This document shows positions 46,208 through 55,747 of a DNA stretch of 64,000 bases, piece by piece. The DNA comes from Cupriavidus sp. U2 (lineage in GTDB: Bacteria; Pseudomonadota; Gammaproteobacteria; Burkholderiales; Burkholderiaceae), in NCBI RefSeq assembly GCF_009663685.2, contig NZ_RCOG02000036.1, positions 1-64,000 on the forward strand, in the 5' to 3' direction. The translations under genes were made by a program, and so were the position numbers. The notes below the pieces were generated by a model. That model was given only the letters and a program-made list of their open reading frames with translations, searched no databases and was not told the origin of the DNA. Position 1 is the first letter of the stretch. The number at the start of each line of letters is the position of its first letter.

Positions 46208-46966
46208 TCAGCCGCGGCCGACGAACGGCATGGCGCTGGCCATGACCGTCATGTTCAATACGTTGGCGTCCAGCGGCAGCGATGCCATGTGCCGCACGGC
46301 ATTGGCCACGTGGCGCGCGTCCATCATCGGCTCCGGTGCGGTGGCGCCATTGGCCTGCAGCACGCCCCGCGTCATGCGTTCGGACAGTTCGGTCAGGGCA
46401 TTGCCGATGTCGATCTGGCCCGCCGCGATGTTGAAGGCACGGCCATCGAGCGCCAGCGCCTTGGTCAGGCCGCTGACTGCGTGCTTGCTGGCCGTGTAGG
46501 GTGCGGTGAATGGGCGCGGCGTTTGCGACGACACCGAGCCGTTGTTGATGATCCGCCCGCCCTGGGGGGACTGCCGGCGCATCAGGCCGAAGGCGGCCCG
46601 CGCGCACAGGAACACGCCGGTCACGTTGGTGTTCACCACGTTGAACCACTTGTCCAATGGCAGTTCGTCCATCGGTACGGCCGGCGCGTTGACGCCGGCG
46701 TTGTTGAATATCAGGTCGATGCGGCCGAACGCCTGCTCGATGGTGTCGAACAGCGCCTGCACGCTGGCGGGGTCGGTGACATCGCTCGGGACAGCCAGCG
46801 CCGTCTGGCCGCGCGCGGCGGCATCGGCCGCCAGTGTTTGCAGCGGGTCGGCACGGCGGCCGGCCAGCACGACAGTCCAGCCATCGTCCAGCAGGGCCAG
46901 CGCGGTCAGCCGGCCGACGCCGCTGCCGGCGCCGGTGACTAGCGCGATTCGTCGGGAAGGGTGCAT
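46208..46966 (-). CDS. Short-chain dehydrogenase/reductase
   Basis: 252 aa from the ATG at 46966, which has GGAGA upstream; the frame is open to 46978. Classical SDR features: the [15 protein letters not shown] cofactor loop, NNAGVN, the catalytic serine in [10 protein letters not shown] and YTASK with tyrosine and lysine. The arginine after the first strand (LAGRRADP) suggests NADP preference. Likely acts on a hydroxy acid or keto acid intermediate with the neighbouring enzymes; substrate unknown. Confidence 0.9.
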   Translation of the reverse strand: MHPSRRIALVTGAGSGVGRLTALALLDDGWTVVLAGRRADPLQTLAADAAARGQTALAVPSDVTDPASVQALFDTIEQAFGRIDLIFNNAGVNAPAVPMDELPLDKWFNVVNTNVTGVFLCARAAFGLMRRQSPQGGRIINNGSVSSQTPRPFTAPYTASKHAVSGLTKALALDGRAFNIAAGQIDIGNALTELSERMTRGVLQANGATAPEPMMDARHVANAVRHMASLPLDANVLNMTVMASAMPFVGRG

Positions 46967-47038
46967 TACGGTCTCCAAATGCGTTATGCGAGGTCTGTGT
47001 CCGTTCTTGTTCGTCCGGGCAGGCAGCCGCCGCCGGCG

Positions 47039-47716
47039 CTACGTGACCGTCAGCGAGATGTGGCCGATGCCCCCCACGCTGGCGTCGACGACATCGCCGC
47101 GCTGCAGCGGGCCGACGCCAGCGGGCGTGCCAGTGAATATCAGGTCGCCGGCACGCAGCGTTACCGAGCGCGACAACATGGCAATCAGGTCTGCCACGGG
47201 CCAGATCAGGTCGGCCAGCGTGGCGCGCTGGCGCTGCGCGCCGTTGATCGCCAGCCGGATCTCGGCATCGCGCGGATGACCGACCGTGGCAGCCGGAACG
47301 ATCGGACTGCACGGTGCCGAATGGTCGAAGGCATTTGCCGGCTCCCAGGGGCCTCCGGCACGCTTGGCCTGCTGCTGCAGGTCGCGGCGCGTCATGTCGA
47401 GGCCGACGGCATAGCCCCAGATATGCGATTCGGCGTGCGCGGGGTCGATATCGCGCCCATCGCGGCCGATGGCCACCACCAGCTCCACTTCATGGCAGAA
47501 ATCGTCGGTGCCGGGCGGGTAGGGCAGCGTGCCGGTCGCGGGCGCCACGGCGGTGAACGGCTTCATGAACCAGGCGGGCATGTCGGCCGGGGCCAGCTCG
47601 TTCGCGGTCCAGCGGTAGTTGCGCCCGATGCAGAACACCCGGCCGACCGGGAAATGCGCATTGCTATTGGCCACGGCCAGGGCGCAGGGCGCCGGTGCGG
47701 GCAGGACGAATTCCAT
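47039..47716 (-). CDS. Fumarylacetoacetate hydrolase-family protein (fumarylpyruvate hydrolase-like)
   Basis: 225 aa. FCIGRNYRWTANELAPADMP, metal-site residues in FCHEVELVVAIGRDGRDI, WGYAVGLDMTRRDLQQQAKR and IFTGTPAGVGPLQRGDVV fit the FAH fold with the E-x-E...D metal site. The closest named type is fumarylpyruvate hydrolase, but the family also includes acylpyruvases and oxaloacetate decarboxylases. It lies between the SDR and the 2-hydroxyacid dehydrogenase. Confidence 0.88.
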   Translation of the reverse strand: MEFVLPAPAPCALAVANSNAHFPVGRVFCIGRNYRWTANELAPADMPAWFMKPFTAVAPATGTLPYPPGTDDFCHEVELVVAIGRDGRDIDPAHAESHIWGYAVGLDMTRRDLQQQAKRAGGPWEPANAFDHSAPCSPIVPAATVGHPRDAEIRLAINGAQRQRATLADLIWPVADLIAMLSRSVTLRAGDLIFTGTPAGVGPLQRGDVVDASVGGIGHISLTVT

Positions 47717-47749
47717 CTTCGCGCTCCAGTTGGGATCCGTCGGGCCGTA

Positions 47750-48703
47750 TCAGGTGGTCAGGCTCGCGGCGGGGCGCTTGCCCGCCAGGCCGTCGGCCAC
47801 GCTGTCGAGCACCATGCGGATCATCGCGGCGCGAGTTTCCCATGTGGCGCTGGCGCGGTGGGCCTGCAGCGTGGTGCGGTCGGACCGGCGCAGCGCTAGT
47901 GGCACGCGCGGTTCGTCCACGAAGACATCCAGGCCCGCGCCCGCAATGCGGCCGGCCTCGATCGCCTGTGCCAGGTCGTCTTCATTGACCAGACGCCCTC
48001 GGGCCACGTTGACCAGGAAGCCGCGCGGCCCCAGCGCGTCGAGCACGGCGGCATTGACGATACCTTCGGCCTTGTCGGCCGCGGCGCACAGCACCAGGGC
48101 GTCGCTGTGGCGTGCCAAATCAACCAGGTTGGGGACGAATTCGTGCGGCAGGTCGTCCATGGCGCGCAAATCCGTGTAGCGGATCGGGCACCCGAACGCC
48201 GCGGCCCGCGTGGCTACCGCGCGGCCTACGCGGCCCATGCCGACGATGCCCACCCGCATGCCGCTGAAGCGGCGTGCCAGCGGGATGGCCGACGGCTGCG
48301 GAAAGCGTTCCCATTGGCCATCGCGGACAAAGCGGTCGCCCGCGGCGATGTTGCGGCAGGTGGCAATCAGCAGGCCGATCGCCAGGTCGGCCACGTCTTC
48401 GGTCAGGGCGCCGATGGTGGCGGTGACCGGCAGCTTGCGCTCACGGCAATAGGCCAGATCGACCGCGTCGGTACCCACGCCGTTGACGGCCACCACCTTC
48501 AGGGCCGGCAGGCGTTCCAGCATCGCGTGCGAAATGCCGGTGTGACCGCCCGTGATGACAGCCTGGATCGACGGGCCGTGCTGCGCGAACCAGGCATCCT
48601 GGTCGTCGATCTCGAACAGCTTGTGTACCTGGTACAGCGAAGCCAGTTCGTCATTGGCGGCGGGAATCAAGATGGGATTCAGTTGCAGGATCTGAGGCTT
48701 CAT
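47750..48703 (-). CDS. D-2-hydroxyacid dehydrogenase (hydroxypyruvate/glyoxylate reductase type)
   Basis: 317 aa from the ATG at 48703. Motifs: DVADLAIGLLIATCRNI, Rossmann loop VGIVGMGRVGRAVATRAAAF, NVARGRLVNEDDL with the catalytic arginine, a glutamate in DVFVDEP, and the catalytic histidine in QAHRASATWETR. It reduces or oxidises 2-hydroxy acids with NAD(P). First gene of the unit, divergent from the HTH-citrate synthase. Confidence 0.9.
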   Translation of the reverse strand: MKPQILQLNPILIPAANDELASLYQVHKLFEIDDQDAWFAQHGPSIQAVITGGHTGISHAMLERLPALKVVAVNGVGTDAVDLAYCRERKLPVTATIGALTEDVADLAIGLLIATCRNIAAGDRFVRDGQWERFPQPSAIPLARRFSGMRVGIVGMGRVGRAVATRAAAFGCPIRYTDLRAMDDLPHEFVPNLVDLARHSDALVLCAAADKAEGIVNAAVLDALGPRGFLVNVARGRLVNEDDLAQAIEAGRIAGAGLDVFVDEPRVPLALRRSDRTTLQAHRASATWETRAAMIRMVLDSVADGLAGKRPAASLTT

Positions 48704-48747
48704 GAGCGGTCCGTTGTCGGCTGGAATGTGGAACTCATGGTAGTTAA

Positions 48748-48788
48748 ATGTTGATTCAGTACGCAATATTGATATATAAAATCAACAT
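48748..48788. promoter_or_regulatory. TTGAT/ATCAA repeats in the divergent promoter
   Basis: ATGTTGAT at 48748-48755 is the inverse of ATCAACAT at 48781-48788, and an inner TTGAT at 48769-48773 pairs with the same right arm over a 7-nt spacer. The region is strongly AT-rich inside GC-rich flanks and holds the likely promoters of both divergent genes. It is a candidate operator for the HTH domain of the adjacent citrate synthase fusion. Confidence 0.5.
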
Positions 48789-48821
48789 AAATAAGATGCC
48801 GCAGGGCGTGCAGGAGTGCAG

Positions 48822-49961
48822 ATGGGAGCCTGGATATCGATGGACGAAGCGTGCTCGCGCCTTGGCGTGCGGCCGCAGACGGTCTATGCGTACGTGAGCC
48901 GGGGCAAGATCGAGGTGACGTCGGACCCGGCGGATACCCGCCGCAGCCTGTATCGGGCCGAGGATGTGGCGACGCTGGCCAGGCGCAAGCAGGCCGGCCG
49001 CAAGCACGAGACGCTGGCCACCAACACGCTGTTTGGTGCCGAGCCCAGCATCCCCACGTCGATCTCGACGTTCGTGCGCGAGCGGCTCTACTTCCGGGGG
49101 CGCGACGCCGTGGCGCTGGCCGACACGGCCACGCTGGAAGACGCGGCGCGCTTGCTGTGGGATTCGGCGCAGGCGGTGGATCTGTCGTCGTCCGTGCGGA
49201 TCGACAAGCCGGGGCGTGTGGCGGCGTTCATGGCATTGGCCGAACTGGCCGCCACCGGCCATTCCACACATGGCCGCATGACGCGCGTGCTGCATGGGGA
49301 AGGTCAGGCGTTGGTGGGGCTGCTGGCCAACGCATTCGGCGCGCAGCCGGGGCAGGCACCGCTGCACGAACGCTTCGCACAGGGCTGGGGTCAGGGGCCA
49401 AACGTGGCGGAACTGCTACGTGTGGCCATGGTGCTACTGGTCGATCACGAACTGACCAGTTCGGCATTTGCCGCGCGCATCGCGGCGTCGAACGGCGCGT
49501 CGTTGCCAGCCTGCCTGCTCTCGGGGCTGTCCACGCTGTCGGGGCCGCTGCACGGCGACGCCTCGGGGCGCGTCAAGGCGCTATTCAGCGAAGTCGAGCG
49601 GCAGGGCGAAGACCAGGTCATCACGCAGTACCTGTCTACCGGTCAGCCGCTCCCAGGCTTCGGTCACCATCTCTACCCCGACGGCGACCCGCGTGCCGTG
49701 GCGCTGCTGAGCCGGTTCGCACCGCCGCCGGGTATTGCCCGGTTTATCGAACAGGCGACGCGGCTCACGGGATTGCAGCCCAATATCGATGTGGCGCTGG
49801 CGACACTGGTGACCCATTGCGCACTGCGCGACGACGCCGCGTTCGCCATGTTTGCCACGGCACGCAGCATTGGGCTCCTGGCGCACAGCCTGGAGCAGCT
49901 GGGGGTTGGGCAGGTCATTCGCCCGAGGGGCCGCTATGTCGGTGCGAGGCCTGATATGTGA
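48822..49961 (+). CDS. Citrate synthase family protein with N-terminal HTH domain
   Basis: 379 aa from the ATG at 48822 (AGGAG 5 nt upstream). The first 65 residues form a MerR/excisionase-like HTH: ISMDEACSRLGVRPQTVYAY, then RRSLYRAEDVATLARRK. The rest is a citrate synthase domain retaining its catalytic residues: histidine in GPLHGDASG, histidine in PGFGHHLYPDGDPRA and aspartate in PNIDVALATLV. It may be an enzyme, a metabolite-sensing regulator, or both. It is divergent from a hydroxyacid dehydrogenase unit, whose promoter it could control. Confidence 0.88.
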   Translation: MGAWISMDEACSRLGVRPQTVYAYVSRGKIEVTSDPADTRRSLYRAEDVATLARRKQAGRKHETLATNTLFGAEPSIPTSISTFVRERLYFRGRDAVALADTATLEDAARLLWDSAQAVDLSSSVRIDKPGRVAAFMALAELAATGHSTHGRMTRVLHGEGQALVGLLANAFGAQPGQAPLHERFAQGWGQGPNVAELLRVAMVLLVDHELTSSAFAARIAASNGASLPACLLSGLSTLSGPLHGDASGRVKALFSEVERQGEDQVITQYLSTGQPLPGFGHHLYPDGDPRAVALLSRFAPPPGIARFIEQATRLTGLQPNIDVALATLVTHCALRDDAAFAMFATARSIGLLAHSLEQLGVGQVIRPRGRYVGARPDM

Positions 49962-49976
49962 GGCCGGACGTGCTTT

Positions 49977-50010
49977 AAACCGCCCCTCTTCGAATTTCCT
50001 TGGGCGGTTT
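49977..50010 (+). terminator. Hairpin terminator after the HTH-citrate synthase
   Basis: AAACCGCCC at 49977-49985 pairs perfectly with GGGCGGTTT at 50002-50010 across a 16-nt loop, 16 nt after the stop codon. The stem ends in TTT but no longer T-run follows, so it may work as a modest intrinsic terminator. Confidence 0.6.
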
Positions 50011-50129
50011 ATAGGCTCGATATCACAGGGTGCTAGACACCCTGCATGACCGCGTAGGAAGAACGCTGATAGCCGCAGCCGTTTCGACGGACCAGACTGG
50101 GCAGCACTGCAGGCATCACGGCGATCGAT

Positions 50130-51338
50130 ATGGCAAAAAGCGAACGACTTGGCGACTGGCTGCCAAAAGAAGAGAAGGAGATCGAAGACTTTCGACGGAT
50201 TGTGGCGGCTACTGCCATGGCCCGTCACACGCGCTGGCATCCCGAAACGGTGTCCTTTCAGCGGTTCCTGGAAACCAATCCGGTGCCGCGCATGGAACTC
50301 GAGCGCGCGATCGCAGAGGCCGTTGACGAAGGTCGCACACTTGGATACCGCAATCGCGACGAGTTACTACGCGTGGTGGACTATCTACTAACCTACGCGC
50401 CGCCGTTCAGCGAGCAAAGCATGGTCGTTTGTCCGCTGAATGCGGTACTGGACTGGTTGATGTGCATGCCGTCCGGATATGCCTTCTTTCGTCGGCCCGA
50501 AGTGAACGTCCATATGCGTGCGCTGTTGAATGCGTGGTCGCGCTTTCTTTCCGGTCCCGAATCTCGTACGCACCTGAATGCCGAGAAGAATGGCTGGCTG
50601 AGCGATGCCGCCATCGAGAAGCTTGGCTTGCAGGAGTATTGTTGGGCGCCGGCCGAACCCTATGGCGGTTTTCCGTCGTGGAATACGTTCTTTACTCGCA
50701 AGTTCCGTGACGCAGCACGGCCGGTGGCTTCGCCCGATGACGATCGGTTCATCGTGAATGCTTGCGAATCTACCCCTTACCACTTTTCGGTTGGAGCGAC
50801 GGCAACCGATAAATTCTGGATGAAATCCCAGCCTTACTCCCTCGGCGACATGTTCGGCCATCGTGACCAGGCTCTCGTGGACCACTTCACCGGTGGAACC
50901 GTCTACCAGGCGTTCCTAAGTGCCTTCAACTATCACCGGTGGCATGCGCCGGTATCCGGCACGGTTGTTCATGCGTATCTCGTGCCGGGTACTTACTATT
51001 CATGCATGGAAGGCGTAGGCGAAGACCCCGAAGGGTTAAATGATTCGCAGGGCTATACCACTGCGGTGGCAACCCGGGCGGTGATTGTCATTGACCATGG
51101 TGACGCCGTGCTGGGCCAAGTGGCGTGCCTGTTCGTCGGCATGGCCGAGGTTTCGTCGTGCGTCATCGCGGTCGAGGAAGGTCAGCGAGTGGAGAAGGGC
51201 CAGGAACTTGGCCATTTTCAGTACGGGGGCTCGACCTGGTGCCTGGTGACAGGAGCCGAATTGGGTTTTGATTTGCACCATGCTCCCGGTTCAGGCGAAG
51301 TGGTTCGCGTCAATGCGTCCCTTGCGAAGTTGCGATAG
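50130..51338 (+). CDS. Phosphatidylserine-decarboxylase family protein (PsiD-like)
   Basis: 402 aa. The C-terminal half carries the pyruvoyl-enzyme core: FNYHRWHAPVSGTVVHAYLV, VGMAEVSSC and the self-cleavage region FQYGGSTWCLV, where GGST replaces the common LGST with the serine retained. The N-terminal extension with WNTFFTRKFRDAARPVASP resembles the fungal/bacterial PsiD-like subgroup that decarboxylates phosphatidylserine or aromatic amino acids. It lacks membrane helices. Standalone; the 430 bp after it (51339-51767) holds nothing I can assign. Confidence 0.85.
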   Translation: MAKSERLGDWLPKEEKEIEDFRRIVAATAMARHTRWHPETVSFQRFLETNPVPRMELERAIAEAVDEGRTLGYRNRDELLRVVDYLLTYAPPFSEQSMVVCPLNAVLDWLMCMPSGYAFFRRPEVNVHMRALLNAWSRFLSGPESRTHLNAEKNGWLSDAAIEKLGLQEYCWAPAEPYGGFPSWNTFFTRKFRDAARPVASPDDDRFIVNACESTPYHFSVGATATDKFWMKSQPYSLGDMFGHRDQALVDHFTGGTVYQAFLSAFNYHRWHAPVSGTVVHAYLVPGTYYSCMEGVGEDPEGLNDSQGYTTAVATRAVIVIDHGDAVLGQVACLFVGMAEVSSCVIAVEEGQRVEKGQELGHFQYGGSTWCLVTGAELGFDLHHAPGSGEVVRVNASLAKLR

Positions 51339-51767
51339 GCTCGAAAAGCCATTCGATGGTCAAGGACCGTCTTGGGATGGAAACCGGGCGCTGGAATTGG
51401 AACACTCAATGGCAGCTACTGGCCGGTCCCGGCCGTCGGCCCACGATCACAGGCTGGCCTGGCTCAGTTGGCGGCTCGCGACCCTAAGGCGCCATTGGGG
51501 TGTCGGATCGCGACCGTCAGCAACGAACCAAGAAGGCGCCATTCAATTATCGATGCGCGGATACAGTCGATAGGGCTTGCGATCCAATTCAGCCGGTTGC
51601 GCGCATCTCGGAGATGACTGCCCCTGCTCTGACGCGAGATAACTGCTTACGAAGAAGTCCGCAAGACCAAAGCGCGGAGGAAGGCAAGGTAGCGGTACAC
51701 TGTTATCGCCGTCTCGATACGTGCGGGGCGGACGCTCTACGCTTCCGCCTGGAACGCAAGGTCAACT

Positions 51768-52628
51768 ATGAACCGCATCCGATACTTGGTGAACTTGTCC
51801 TACGAGATCGCGGATCCCACGGCCGACTTCATTTTGTGCATCGAAGCGGCGAGGACATGCCGACAGTCGATAGTCTCCGAACACCTCGTGATCTCGCCAG
51901 AGATACCCGCCACACGCTACACTGACCCTCTCCTGTGCAACCGTATGCTGCGCATTCGGGCGAACAAGGGCCGCTTGGGAATTCGGTATGAGGCCGTGGT
52001 GGAGATCGAGCATCGGCTCGATGATGGCGAAACGCTATCGCAGGTCGCGGTCGCCGACCTGCCTTTCGAAGTGCTGCCCTACCTGTCCCCGAGCCGTTAT
52101 TGCGAATCTGACCGCATGATGGAATTTGCGATGCGCGAGTTTGGCAGCATGCGGCAGGGCTACCCGCGCGTGTATGCGATAAGGGAGTGGGTGCGCAACC
52201 ATGTGCGCTTTCTTTCACGGTCGACCAACGAGCGGACATCGGCGATCGATACGCTCGTGGAGCGTACGGGGGTGTGCCGGGATTTCGCTCATTTGATGAT
52301 CGCCATCTGTCGCGCGCTGAGCATCCCGGCCCGTATTTCCAGCAGCCTGGACTATGGCGCGGATCCGGCGATGGGTCCACCCGATTTCCATGCGGTGGTA
52401 GAGGTGTATCTCTCGAACGGCTGGTATTTGCTTGATCCGTCGGGGGTGTCCATTCCGACCGGCCTGCTGCGCATCGGCACCGGCCGGGATGCCGCCGATG
52501 TTCCCTTTGCCGCGATATTCGGCAAGGTCGAGTCGGAGCGGCCCTACATCGAAATCGAGGCGCTGACCGATTCTGCCGCCGGCATTGGCATGCCGCTTGC
52601 CACAACCCGCGCCATCTCGACTTGGTGA
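51768..52628 (+). CDS. Transglutaminase-like protease-fold protein
   Basis: 286 aa. An N-terminal beta domain (to about residue 120) precedes the transglutaminase-like core with the catalytic cysteine in ERTGVCRDFAHLMIAICRAL, histidine in PPDFHAVVEVYLSNGWYLLD and aspartate in LLDPSG. Such proteins act as cysteine proteases or amidases in the cytoplasm. No signal peptide. Substrate unknown. Confidence 0.88.
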   Translation: MNRIRYLVNLSYEIADPTADFILCIEAARTCRQSIVSEHLVISPEIPATRYTDPLLCNRMLRIRANKGRLGIRYEAVVEIEHRLDDGETLSQVAVADLPFEVLPYLSPSRYCESDRMMEFAMREFGSMRQGYPRVYAIREWVRNHVRFLSRSTNERTSAIDTLVERTGVCRDFAHLMIAICRALSIPARISSSLDYGADPAMGPPDFHAVVEVYLSNGWYLLDPSGVSIPTGLLRIGTGRDAADVPFAAIFGKVESERPYIEIEALTDSAAGIGMPLATTRAISTW

Positions 52629-52635
52629 ACTGCGC

Positions 52636-52932
52636 TCAGCGCTGACCGTCTTTCATGCTCTCTGGTTCCATCGCGGCGTTCCACTCGGTCGGTTCCATGG
52701 CTTCATCGAAAGAACGCTGCGGCACGTTCCGCTGCAGCGACGCGTTCCAGCGGGGTGCCCCGCGTCGCCATCCTCGATGATGAGTGGCAGCAACATATCC
52801 GCCAGCATCTCCAGCAATTCCGAGGTATCCCATGGCAGGCCCTGCCGCGCCTGATAGTGACGAACTTGCGATCGCTGCCCGGGGGGTAAGTGGCAGCCCC
52901 AGGAATGTCGAGCCAAAGTCTTGATGGATCAT
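52636..52932 (-). pseudogene. Small protein with two compensating frame changes
   Basis: The start (MIHQDFGSTFLGLPLTP) and the end (WNASLQRNVPQRSFDEAMEP) are in one frame, but the middle of the likely product, GQRSQVRHYQARQGLPWDTS and ELLEMLADMLLPLIIEDG, is in another. The first switch falls at a run of six G near 52880 and the second at the GGGG-rich stretch near 52755. One native protein of about 99 residues would result from two one-base corrections. This may be real mutation or sequence error. Confidence 0.5.
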
Positions 52933-52979
52933 GATGTGCCTTCCTCAGCGGTCGGCTTCTTTCAGGGGACGGTGCCGCG

Positions 52980-53126
52980 TCAGTAGCTAGTCCTGATTAC
53001 GACTTCCGCTTGCCTACACCGTCGTTGCCGATGCCCGAGCGCGGCGCGCGGTTGCTGCGCCGACCGGCTTTTTTTGGGCTGTTTCGGCTTCTTTGCTTCA
53101 CGGTTTCCGCGTTGGCTTTTCGCCAT
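52980..53126 (-). CDS. MAKSQRGNRE-type small basic protein
   Basis: 48 aa starting MAKSQRGNREAKKPKQPKKS. Proteins beginning MAKSQRxNREAKKPK are widespread tiny basic proteins in betaproteobacteria; no function is established. A run of seven A at the KKP...KKS region makes the C-terminus uncertain: losing one A would give an alternative tail ending GIGNDGVGKRKS. Confidence 0.7.
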   Translation of the reverse strand: MAKSQRGNREAKKPKQPKKSRSAQQPRAALGHRQRRCRQAEVVIRTSY

Positions 53127-53355
53127 GGTCCACTCCCAATGCATTTGTTGCCGATTGGCAGTCCCCGCATACGCGCTTGTTGGGCGAAAAGGGATATATC
53201 ACTCGGAGTCGAGAGGACTGGCTGGGGAGGGGTGGATGGACTTGGACGCTCCACCTCCAGCCATTGGGTCTTTCGAAGTGCGCTAACGCATCACTCTATC
53301 GATCGGCGGGCCCTCGGCCGTTCCCCTTTGGCGGCCGAGCCGAAGCGAATGCGCG

Positions 53356-54471
53356 CTATTTGCTACGAGGTAGGGTGACAGAGAACACCGTTTCTGCCGC
53401 GTCGGATCGCGCTTTAATTTCGCCTCCATGTGCCTTGGCAATCTCCCGCGCGATATACAGTCCGAGCCCCAGGCTGCCGTCGGCATTTGTGCCTTGGTTC
53501 GGGCCGCGATGGAGCGGGTGAAAAATAAGGTCGAAAGCTGAACGCTCAATAGGGGTACCAGTGTTCTTCACTTCCAATAGGACTTCCGATCCCTTGTCAG
53601 TCACTGTGACATGCACGGGCGCGTTTTGCGCTCCGTACTTAATCGCGTTTAGTACCAGGTTGCCCACCAATTGCTGCAGACGTTGACCATCCCAGACGCC
53701 TCTGCAGTGGCCGACCACGCCCAGCTCGATCCGGTGCTCAGGATGTACTATCCGCAACTGGTCCAGCGTATCTCCAATTAACTGGCCCAGATCAATATCG
53801 CTCGGCGCGATATTGATACCGAGACCGAGTTTGGTTCGGTTGAAATCGACCATGTCGTCTAGCAGCGCCTGCATGCGAGCTCCGCTTCTGATCAAGCGGG
53901 ACGCTGCTCCCGTCACTTGTTCGCCCGCATTCAACGCTGCCAAATACGACGCTGTCGTCTGGATAGTCTGAAGTGGACTGCGCATGTCATGCCCCAACAT
54001 TCCGAGGAACAAATTACGGGCCAAGTCTACTTGCATGCTGAAGAAGTCTACCGATTCAGCGATCGCCTGATCGATGGCCTCGTTGAAACGGATCATATCG
54101 TCCTCTCGATGACTGTCAGGCGCGGACTCGTCTATCCACAGTCGGAGAACGCTCGCGCGGAGGGCGCGGTACTCAGCAACCATCTGATTGATATCGAAAC
54201 CGCTTCGCGCGCGCAGAAGGGCATGCATCTGGGCGGCGGTCTCTGGCGCACCGGCCAGTTTTGGCGCGTGCCCCGTGGACTTTTCAAACTGTTCTTTTCT
54301 GCTTTGAGCATGAGACAGATCCTTGGCCACGGCCACCAGAATCTGCGGCGCATGGTCCCGTAGGGCCAGCGGTCTCATATCTGCGGCTGCCGGTAACAAG
54401 GTGCGCGCAAATGCTTCCCACTCCGACAGAATGGCGTCCGTACGGCGGAGGATAAAGTCGGCTAATCGCAT
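53356..54471 (-). CDS. Sensor histidine kinase, soluble
   Basis: 371 aa from the ATG at 54471 (GGGAG upstream). The N-terminal 140 residues are helical and RsbRD_N-like (LADFILRRTDAILSEWEAFA). H-box: GHDMRSPLQTIQTTASYL around residue 178. The HATPase part has NLVLNAIKYGAQ (N-box), EVKNTGTPIERSAFDLIF and GSLGLGLYIAREIAKAHGG. There is no transmembrane segment, so it senses a cytoplasmic cue. Divergent from a response regulator 123 bp away, its likely partner. Confidence 0.92.
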   Translation of the reverse strand: MRLADFILRRTDAILSEWEAFARTLLPAAADMRPLALRDHAPQILVAVAKDLSHAQSRKEQFEKSTGHAPKLAGAPETAAQMHALLRARSGFDINQMVAEYRALRASVLRLWIDESAPDSHREDDMIRFNEAIDQAIAESVDFFSMQVDLARNLFLGMLGHDMRSPLQTIQTTASYLAALNAGEQVTGAASRLIRSGARMQALLDDMVDFNRTKLGLGINIAPSDIDLGQLIGDTLDQLRIVHPEHRIELGVVGHCRGVWDGQRLQQLVGNLVLNAIKYGAQNAPVHVTVTDKGSEVLLEVKNTGTPIERSAFDLIFHPLHRGPNQGTNADGSLGLGLYIAREIAKAHGGEIKARSDAAETVFSVTLPRSK

Positions 54472-54594
54472 GTCTGCTCCCGAAGGACGGAAAACGCATC
54501 CCATAGCGCATTTTTGCGAAATCCAGGGTGCAAAACTGCTGCCTGATTTTTGTCGGGTACATCTATTGCGTAGAGTAGGTAATTGGAGAACCTT

Positions 54595-55014
54595 ATGCCT
54601 ATCCCAAGCGCTGTGCGTGTTCTAATCGCGGACGATGACCCCAATGCATTGGAAGCATACGAGTTGTTCTTCGGCGCTCAAGGTTACGAAACCCGCACAA
54701 AAGGGGTCGGCGCGGACGCCCTCGTGGAGTACTGTGCGTGGCGCCCGGACGCTGTTGTTCTCGACGTTCAGATGCCCGGTTTGGACGGGCGCGCGGTGGC
54801 AAGGGAGATCCGGCGCCTAAAATTCGTGCCGGCCCCTTTACTGGTGGCGATAACTGCTTTGACATCACCTTGGGAGCAGGATGAATCAATCAGAGCTGGG
54901 TTCGATCATCATTTTGTAAAGCCCGCCGATCTGCCTGCTGTCCACGCTGCAATAGTGACGGGCATCGGCTCTGGCGCCACGTGCCTCTCGCCCCGCTCAA
55001 GGCGGAGCATGTGA
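54595..55014 (+). CDS. Single-domain response regulator
   Basis: 139 aa. The ATG at 54595 has GGAG 7 nt upstream. A receiver domain only: acidic pocket ADDDPNALEAYELFFGAQGY, phospho-acceptor aspartate in VVLDVQMPGLDG, threonine in AITALTSP and lysine in FVKPADLPA. With no output domain it probably works in a phosphorelay or by protein contact with the divergent kinase's pathway. 55015-55387 after it has no gene that I can support. Confidence 0.9.
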   Translation: MPIPSAVRVLIADDDPNALEAYELFFGAQGYETRTKGVGADALVEYCAWRPDAVVLDVQMPGLDGRAVAREIRRLKFVPAPLLVAITALTSPWEQDESIRAGFDHHFVKPADLPAVHAAIVTGIGSGATCLSPRSRRSM

Positions 55015-55387
55015 CGGGATGAATGTTCGGTTATGTGTAAGGACTGCGCGTGCGCTCAACTCAACGGATCTATGCAAGTCTCCGTCCGGCTGTATCGGTT
55101 CGACGGCTTTCCCCCGTCGAATTGTCGCAAGCCTTCTCAGTTATCTCTCAGTTGTGCGCTTGATGAAGCTGAGTTTGTCGTGAGAACCTGCCGGCAGTCA
55201 TATTGCGGGCACGAGCCAATGGGAGCATCCAGCGACGGCGGAAATACTGTCGTCAAGGGAATGCCGGGCAGACCCCACCCGTTGTGTTCTGCGGTGATAG
55301 CGCATCGTCCGAATTCCACACATTCTGGACAAAATCGCCGCGCCGACAATTGAGTACCCTCCTCGAAGAATTCGAGGAGAGGCGACG

Positions 55388-55747
55388 ATGCAATACATGC
55401 ACGACGTCTTTATCAGGGCACGGGGAGCGCATCTGGATGCGCAGTCGGCGCCAAGCAGAAGGCGGATTCGCCAGCAGGTCCAGCGGATCCGACAGACCAG
55501 GCGCGAAGCGGGAGACGTCGCGTTAGCGGTGGAGGTGCTTCGCTACCTGCGACGAAGCTATTCGGATCTGGTGCGGCACAGACGCAATCTACCTGGTAAG
55601 CAACGACGAGTCGCTAGCGGAACGCCATCTCACCACGAAGTGGCGCCGTCATGCGACTTATATGGGTGCATGAGTGAAGGGGTCCCCAAACACGTGTGCT
55701 GTGCTGCACCTCCTCGACGGAGATCTCATAGCCCCAGCCAGTCCTGA
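55388..55747 (+). CDS. Small helical arginine-rich protein (family B, copy 2, extended)
   Basis: 119 aa. Residues about 24-65 (RRRIRQQVQRIRQTRREAGD then VEVLRYLRRSYSDLVRHRR) align without gaps to products at 25145 and 58293. The C-terminal 50 residues are unique, cysteine- and serine-rich, and read across the antisense gene at 55614, so the native stop may have been lost. GAGAGG lies upstream. Function unknown. Confidence 0.55.
   Translation: MQYMHDVFIRARGAHLDAQSAPSRRRIRQQVQRIRQTRREAGDVALAVEVLRYLRRSYSDLVRHRRNLPGKQRRVASGTPSHHEVAPSCDLYGCMSEGVPKHVCCAAPPRRRSHSPSQS

Noticed and set aside
55015-55387. Frames of 70-107 codons on both strands
   Set aside because: No ribosome-binding site, family resemblance or coding-like composition; treated as noncoding.
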